From contig JAIKXM010000026.1 in NCBI GenBank assembly GCA_024684085.1, positions 1-64,000 of the forward strand: a DNA stretch of 64,000 nt, in the 5' to 3' direction. Both the position numbers and the translations under genes were made by a program. Positions 60,682 to 64,000 of the stretch are shown in pieces; the first letter of the stretch is position 1, and each line of letters begins with the position of its first letter. The notes under the pieces are model-generated. The model was given only the letters and a program-made list of their open reading frames with translations. It was not told the origin of the DNA and did not search any database. Source of the stretch: Lachnospiraceae bacterium (lineage in GTDB: Bacteria > Bacillota > Clostridia > Lachnospirales > Lachnospiraceae).

Positions 60682-61695
60682 ATGGCAGAGGAGAAGAGAT
60701 TTGCGATTCTGATAGACGCCGATAATATCGCTCCCAAATACGTGGAGAGTATTATCAACGAGGTGTCAAATAAGGGGATCATTACTTATAAAAGAGTATA
60801 TTGCGACTGGACGGGAGACACGGCTAAGACATGGAAGAAGAAATTGCTGGCCAATTCATTCACGCCCATTCAGCAGTACAGTTATACATACGGCAAGAAC
60901 GCTACCGATTCCGCAATGATCATAGATGCGATGGATATCCTGTATGGCGGAGAAGTCGAAGGCTTTGCGTTATGTTCAAGTGACAGCGATTTTACAAGAC
61001 TTGCTGCAAGATTAAGGGAAGCCGGTAAGATCGTTATAGGCCTGGGAGAGTCCAAGGCGCCACAGCCGTTTTGTGCGGCCTGCAATGAGTTCAAGTTCCT
61101 GGATAAGATCTACGATATGGATGATGACAATGAGAAGGACAGATCTTCCAAGGCTTCTGCTGCCAAGAAAGAGGGCAAAACTGAAGGCAAGAGTCAGGGT
61201 AAGAAGAAGGCGGCTTCAGAGAGAGAGGATGATCAGAATTCGATCACGCCTATTGAGACTATAGCAGCCGCTATTAAGGATATTATCCTTGAGAACGGTA
61301 ATGAGGCTAACGGAATAGATATGGGCGAGCTGGGAAGCAGACTTCAGAAGAGATATCCCGCTTTCGATACACGTAACTACGGTTACTCTAAGTTCTCAAT
61401 CTTCCTTAAGAAGTTCGATTTCTTATCAATGTCGCATATAGGAACTTCAATTACCGTGACGCTTGATATGCCGGGTAAGGAAGCGGTCATTGAGGATCGA
61501 ATTGTTGAGATGGTAAGGGCTCACGGTGAGAAGGGTGTTAATCTGGGAAGCCTCAGTTCTGAGATCAATAATGAGTTCCCCGATTTCACACCAAAGGAGT
61601 ATGGTTTCTCAAAATTCGAGAAATTTATCAGCAGTATAGAGGGACTTGAAGTGAGAAATGTATCACCTCTCAACAAGAAGGTCTTCCCTAAGTAA
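60682..61695 (+). CDS. NYN (PIN-like) nuclease domain with two OST-HTH/LOTUS domains
   Basis: About 337 aa; ATG 60682 is correctly spaced from AAGAGG, unlike ATG 60676. Residues about 5-145 form a NYN/LabA-like PIN nuclease with conserved acids in ILIDADNIAP, NATDSAMIIDAMD and CSSDSDFTRLA. A Lys/Ser-rich linker follows (about 155-185), then two LOTUS/OST-HTH domains with nearly parallel motifs: GELGSRLQKRYPAFDTRNYGYSKFSIF and SSEINNEFPDFTPKEYGFSKF. This architecture suggests RNA binding and cleavage. Bacterial targets are unknown. Single gene between ugd and an envelope operon. Confidence 0.9.
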   Translation: MAEEKRFAILIDADNIAPKYVESIINEVSNKGIITYKRVYCDWTGDTAKTWKKKLLANSFTPIQQYSYTYGKNATDSAMIIDAMDILYGGEVEGFALCSSDSDFTRLAARLREAGKIVIGLGESKAPQPFCAACNEFKFLDKIYDMDDDNEKDRSSKASAAKKEGKTEGKSQGKKKAASEREDDQNSITPIETIAAAIKDIILENGNEANGIDMGELGSRLQKRYPAFDTRNYGYSKFSIFLKKFDFLSMSHIGTSITVTLDMPGKEAVIEDRIVEMVRAHGEKGVNLGSLSSEINNEFPDFTPKEYGFSKFEKFISSIEGLEVRNVSPLNKKVFPK

Positions 61696-61698
61696 TTA

Positions 61699-61727
61699 TT
61701 GCAAATAGAATATTCAAAAGGTATAAT
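61699..61727 (+). promoter_or_regulatory. promoter of the deacetylase-bactofilin operon
   Basis: TTGCAA (61699-61704), a 17-bp spacer and TATAAT (61722-61727). A GAAGTCCGCA/TGTGGGCTTC hairpin lies in the leader (about 61760-61785). Confidence 0.65.
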
Positions 61728-61809
61728 CTTACATAGTATATGTATATGAATCAAATACAGAAGTCCGCATATACTGTGGGCTTCGTAAGAATCTGATCGG
61801 AGCAGTAAG

Positions 61810-62754
61810 ATGGATCAAGGCAAGTATATCGCAATGAGGCGCAGACGCGTTAAGCGATTGAAGAGAATGATAATTGCCGGATTAATCCTTATGATCCTTA
61901 TCCCTACCGCACTCAGCGTTTGGTTGGGAGTAAGACTTCACAGAACCGGTAATGCCTTATCGGAGATGAATGCTCAATATGAGTCACAGCTTGTACTGAA
62001 TGAGGAACTTCAGCAGAGATTGAGATTGTTCATGGAACTCGCATCCAGGAAAGGGACTGAAGATGTGGACGGAACGCCCGAAATCGAGGAGGTTATCCAA
62101 TCTGAACCTGCCTCCGATGATATAAGAAGAGTATATCTGACATTTGATGACGGCCCCAGTATCAATACGATCAAGATATTGGATATACTGGATGAGTACG
62201 ATGTCAAAGCAGCTTTTTTTGTCACGGGACAGAATGCGGATGATAATGAAGATCTGTATCGAGAGATAGTTAAGCGCGGGCATACGCTCGGAATGCATTC
62301 TTACAGTCATGTGTATAGTGATATATACAGGAGTCGGGAGAGTTTTGCGAAGGATTTTAATAAGATAAGGGATTATCTGACAGATACGACCGGAGTTACG
62401 CCTGTATATTACAGATTCCCCGGAGGCAGCAGTAATACAGTAAGCAAGACAGATATGAAAGAGCTGTGTGAATACGTTGAGGAAAACGGCGCAACATATC
62501 TTGATTGGAATATCTCAAGCGGAGATGCGACCAATCCGCAGATATCGGTGAACAGGCTTGTGAATAACTGCATGAGCGCTATTCCTAATCACATGACAGC
62601 TGTTATTTTATTCCACGATGCCGCAGGTAAGGATACTACAGTGAAAGCTTTGCCACAGATAATAGAACAGATTCAGGCAATGGAAGATACGGTGATACTT
62701 CCCATAACGGAAGACACGGTTAAGATAAGACATCTTGAAACAGAGACAGAATAA
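61810..62754 (+). CDS. membrane-anchored polysaccharide deacetylase
   Basis: 314 aa. A basic start and a transmembrane helix (IIAGLILMILIPTALSVWL, about 22-40), a short coiled-coil-like segment, then a NodB/PgdA domain from about residue 108. Catalytic and metal motifs are LTFDDGPS, MHSYSHVY, YYRFPGGSS and ILFHDAAG. It probably deacetylates peptidoglycan or another amino-sugar polymer outside the membrane. A bactofilin gene starts 20 nt downstream, suggesting cooperation in localised wall modification. Confidence 0.93.
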   Translation: MDQGKYIAMRRRRVKRLKRMIIAGLILMILIPTALSVWLGVRLHRTGNALSEMNAQYESQLVLNEELQQRLRLFMELASRKGTEDVDGTPEIEEVIQSEPASDDIRRVYLTFDDGPSINTIKILDILDEYDVKAAFFVTGQNADDNEDLYREIVKRGHTLGMHSYSHVYSDIYRSRESFAKDFNKIRDYLTDTTGVTPVYYRFPGGSSNTVSKTDMKELCEYVEENGATYLDWNISSGDATNPQISVNRLVNNCMSAIPNHMTAVILFHDAAGKDTTVKALPQIIEQIQAMEDTVILPITEDTVKIRHLETETE

Positions 62755-62774
62755 ACACTTGGAGGAAATGTAAA

Positions 62775-63542
62775 ATGGGATTTTTTCAGGATCTAAGGGA
62801 AGATTTATCGCAGGCTGTTAATGAGCTTGTACCGGATACGGATAAGGAAGAAAAAGATCTCAGTGAGGAATCTCTTTTTGCCGCTGCGGAAGAGGCAATG
62901 GGAATAGAGAGAGCAGCTGATGTGGCTGATATGATAGCTGCTTCGGAAGATATGGATAAGGCATTGGCTGAATATGCCGACAGTACAGAGGAAGTTGCCA
63001 TCAGCATTCCGGAGACCATGATGACAATGACGGATAAGCCGTTGGAATACAGTAAGCCGGCAGAAGTTTCTGAGAATCCTTCAGCACCTCAGGTAAGCGA
63101 TGAGATCGCTACCATTACACAGTGCATGACAGTTAACGGAGATGTGATCTCTAATGGTTCACTTGATCTTATCGGAGCTGTTAACGGCAATATACATGTA
63201 CTCGGCAAGCTTAACATAACAGGTGAGATAGTCGGTAATTCCGAGGCTTCCGAGGTATATGCACAGGGAGCAAACATAACAGGTGATGTCTCAAGTTCGG
63301 GAGCCGTTAAGGTGGGTCAGAACACAGTCATCAGAGGTAATATCTATGCAACAAGCGCTATTATCGCAGGAGCGGTTAAGGGTGATATAGATGTTCACGG
63401 ACCTGTAATCCTTGATTCTACCGCTATAGTAATGGGTAATATCAAGTCCAAGGCTGTACAGATCAATAACGGTGCGGCTGTAGAAGGTATGTGTTCACAG
63501 TGTTATGCTGATGTGAGCCCTTCTAATTTCTTCAAAGACTAA
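62775..63542 (+). CDS. bactofilin (polymer-forming cytoskeletal protein)
   Basis: 255 aa. A long acidic N-terminal region (about 1-110) precedes a right-handed beta-helix bactofilin domain (about 112-235) with the repeating hydrophobic pattern DVISNGSLDLIGAVNGNIH, GEIVGNSEAS, GDVSSSGAVKVG and GAVKGDIDVHGPV. Bactofilins self-assemble into filaments and often localise wall enzymes. It is coupled with a polysaccharide deacetylase upstream and lies 27 nt before pyrH. Confidence 0.92.
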   Translation: MGFFQDLREDLSQAVNELVPDTDKEEKDLSEESLFAAAEEAMGIERAADVADMIAASEDMDKALAEYADSTEEVAISIPETMMTMTDKPLEYSKPAEVSENPSAPQVSDEIATITQCMTVNGDVISNGSLDLIGAVNGNIHVLGKLNITGEIVGNSEASEVYAQGANITGDVSSSGAVKVGQNTVIRGNIYATSAIIAGAVKGDIDVHGPVILDSTAIVMGNIKSKAVQINNGAAVEGMCSQCYADVSPSNFFKD

Positions 63543-63569
63543 TAGTGATAAGGGAGAAGGACAGCTTAT

Positions 63570-64000
63570 ATGAAAAGAGTAATGTTAAAACTCAGCGGTG
63601 AAGCGCTGGCCGGAGATAAGAAGACCGGTTTTGATGATGAGACTATTCTGGGAGTTGCAAGGCAGGTCAAAGAGCTTGTTGATGACGGAATACAGGTCGG
63701 TGTTGTTATAGGCGGAGGCAACTTCTGGAGAGGAAGAAGCAGCGACAGTATCGACAGACCAAAGGCAGATCAGATAGGAATGCTTGCAACGATAATGAAT
63801 TGTATCTATGTCAGCGAGATATTCCGTTCGATCGGGATGATGACCAATATCCTGACACCTTTTGAGTGCGGCTCTTTTACAAAACTGTTCTCAAAAGATC
63901 GTGCCAATAAATACTTTGAGAAGAATATGGTAGTGTTCTTCGCAGGAGGAACAGGACATCCCTATTTCTCTACAGATACGGGTGTTGTGCTCAGAGCGAT
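63570..64000 (+). CDS. pyrH: UMP kinase (5' part; runs off the window)
   Basis: ATG 63570 with AGGGAGAAGG upstream. About 143 codons are visible, beginning MKRVMLKLSGEALAGD, then VGVVIGGGNFWRGR and FFAGGTGHPYFSTDTG, which are diagnostic of bacterial UMP kinase (amino-acid kinase fold). It makes UDP from UMP. It is cut by the right edge. Confidence 0.95.
   Translation, partial: MKRVMLKLSGEALAGDKKTGFDDETILGVARQVKELVDDGIQVGVVIGGGNFWRGRSSDSIDRPKADQIGMLATIMNCIYVSEIFRSIGMMTNILTPFECGSFTKLFSKDRANKYFEKNMVVFFAGGTGHPYFSTDTGVVLRA

Overview
The window looks like a chromosomal segment of an anaerobic low-to-mid GC Firmicute, most likely a Lachnospiraceae member of the Butyrivibrio/Eubacterium/Coprococcus kind. 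The basis is AAGGAG-type ribosome binding sites, sigma-A promoters with 17-bp spacers, a T-box in front of thrS, a cobalamin riboswitch, an oxygen-independent (cbi-type) corrin pathway and the gene repertoire. The genus is inferred, not proven.

Layout. (i) 1-9.4 kb is a defence-like accessory region: a shortened DUF3800 gene preceded by its own promoter/terminator small RNA, a 54-bp fragment of the 3' end of tuf (EF-Tu), a 45-nt tandem RNA repeat unit that looks like a type III toxin-antitoxin antitoxin RNA, a four-gene Wadjet (jetABCD) anti-plasmid operon directly behind it, and an AAA/DUF4143 ATPase. (ii) 9.7-15.9 kb holds single genes: an epimerase-like protein, a suppressor-of-fused domain protein, pyruvate kinase, a CPBP protease, a DegV protein and a convergent SDR. 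(iii) 16.0-37.5 kb is one long cobalamin operon behind a promoter and a B12 riboswitch: an exported CbiK-type chelatase, a tandem-domain lipoprotein, a BtuFCD-like ABC transporter, then cobQ, cobT, cobU, cobS, a short CobU-like gene, cobC, cbiB, cobD, cbiC, cbiD, cbiF, cbiG, cbiH, a cbiJ-E-T fusion, cbiA and a Cys-rich protein. Only cbiL, the uroporphyrinogen methyltransferase and the corrinoid adenosyltransferase are not seen. (iv) 37.6-53.2 kb is housekeeping and carbohydrate metabolism: an XRE regulator, an oxidoreductase, malQ, an unknown ORF, T-box-thrS, an epimerase, glmS, proC, a membrane protein, putP and glycogen phosphorylase. (v) 53.2-64 kb is envelope-related: CpsB/Wzz/BY-kinase/anchored protein/undecaprenyl sugar-phosphate transferase, a repeat-rich gap, a small membrane protein, ugd, a NYN-LOTUS protein, a polysaccharide deacetylase, a bactofilin and the start of pyrH.

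Most notable signal. Between 1174 and 1341 there is a consensus promoter, two exact-length 45-nt repeats plus the start of a third, and an intrinsic terminator. The two repeats fold as the same H-type pseudoknot, with compensatory changes in both helices. This is the architecture of a type III antitoxin RNA (ToxI/CptI-like). No ToxN/CptN-type toxin gene follows; instead jetA begins 57 nt after the terminator hairpin, with no separate promoter that I can see. The RNA is therefore either an orphan antitoxin left by a swap of toxin for Wadjet, or an RNA that gates Wadjet expression by terminator readthrough.

A second theme is repeats. One GC-rich palindromic intergenic family occurs at 11.46, 41.88, 42.0 and 58.64 kb, with copies wedged between the T-box terminator and thrS. 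There are also several short tandem duplications at gene ends, mostly in the cobalamin operon.
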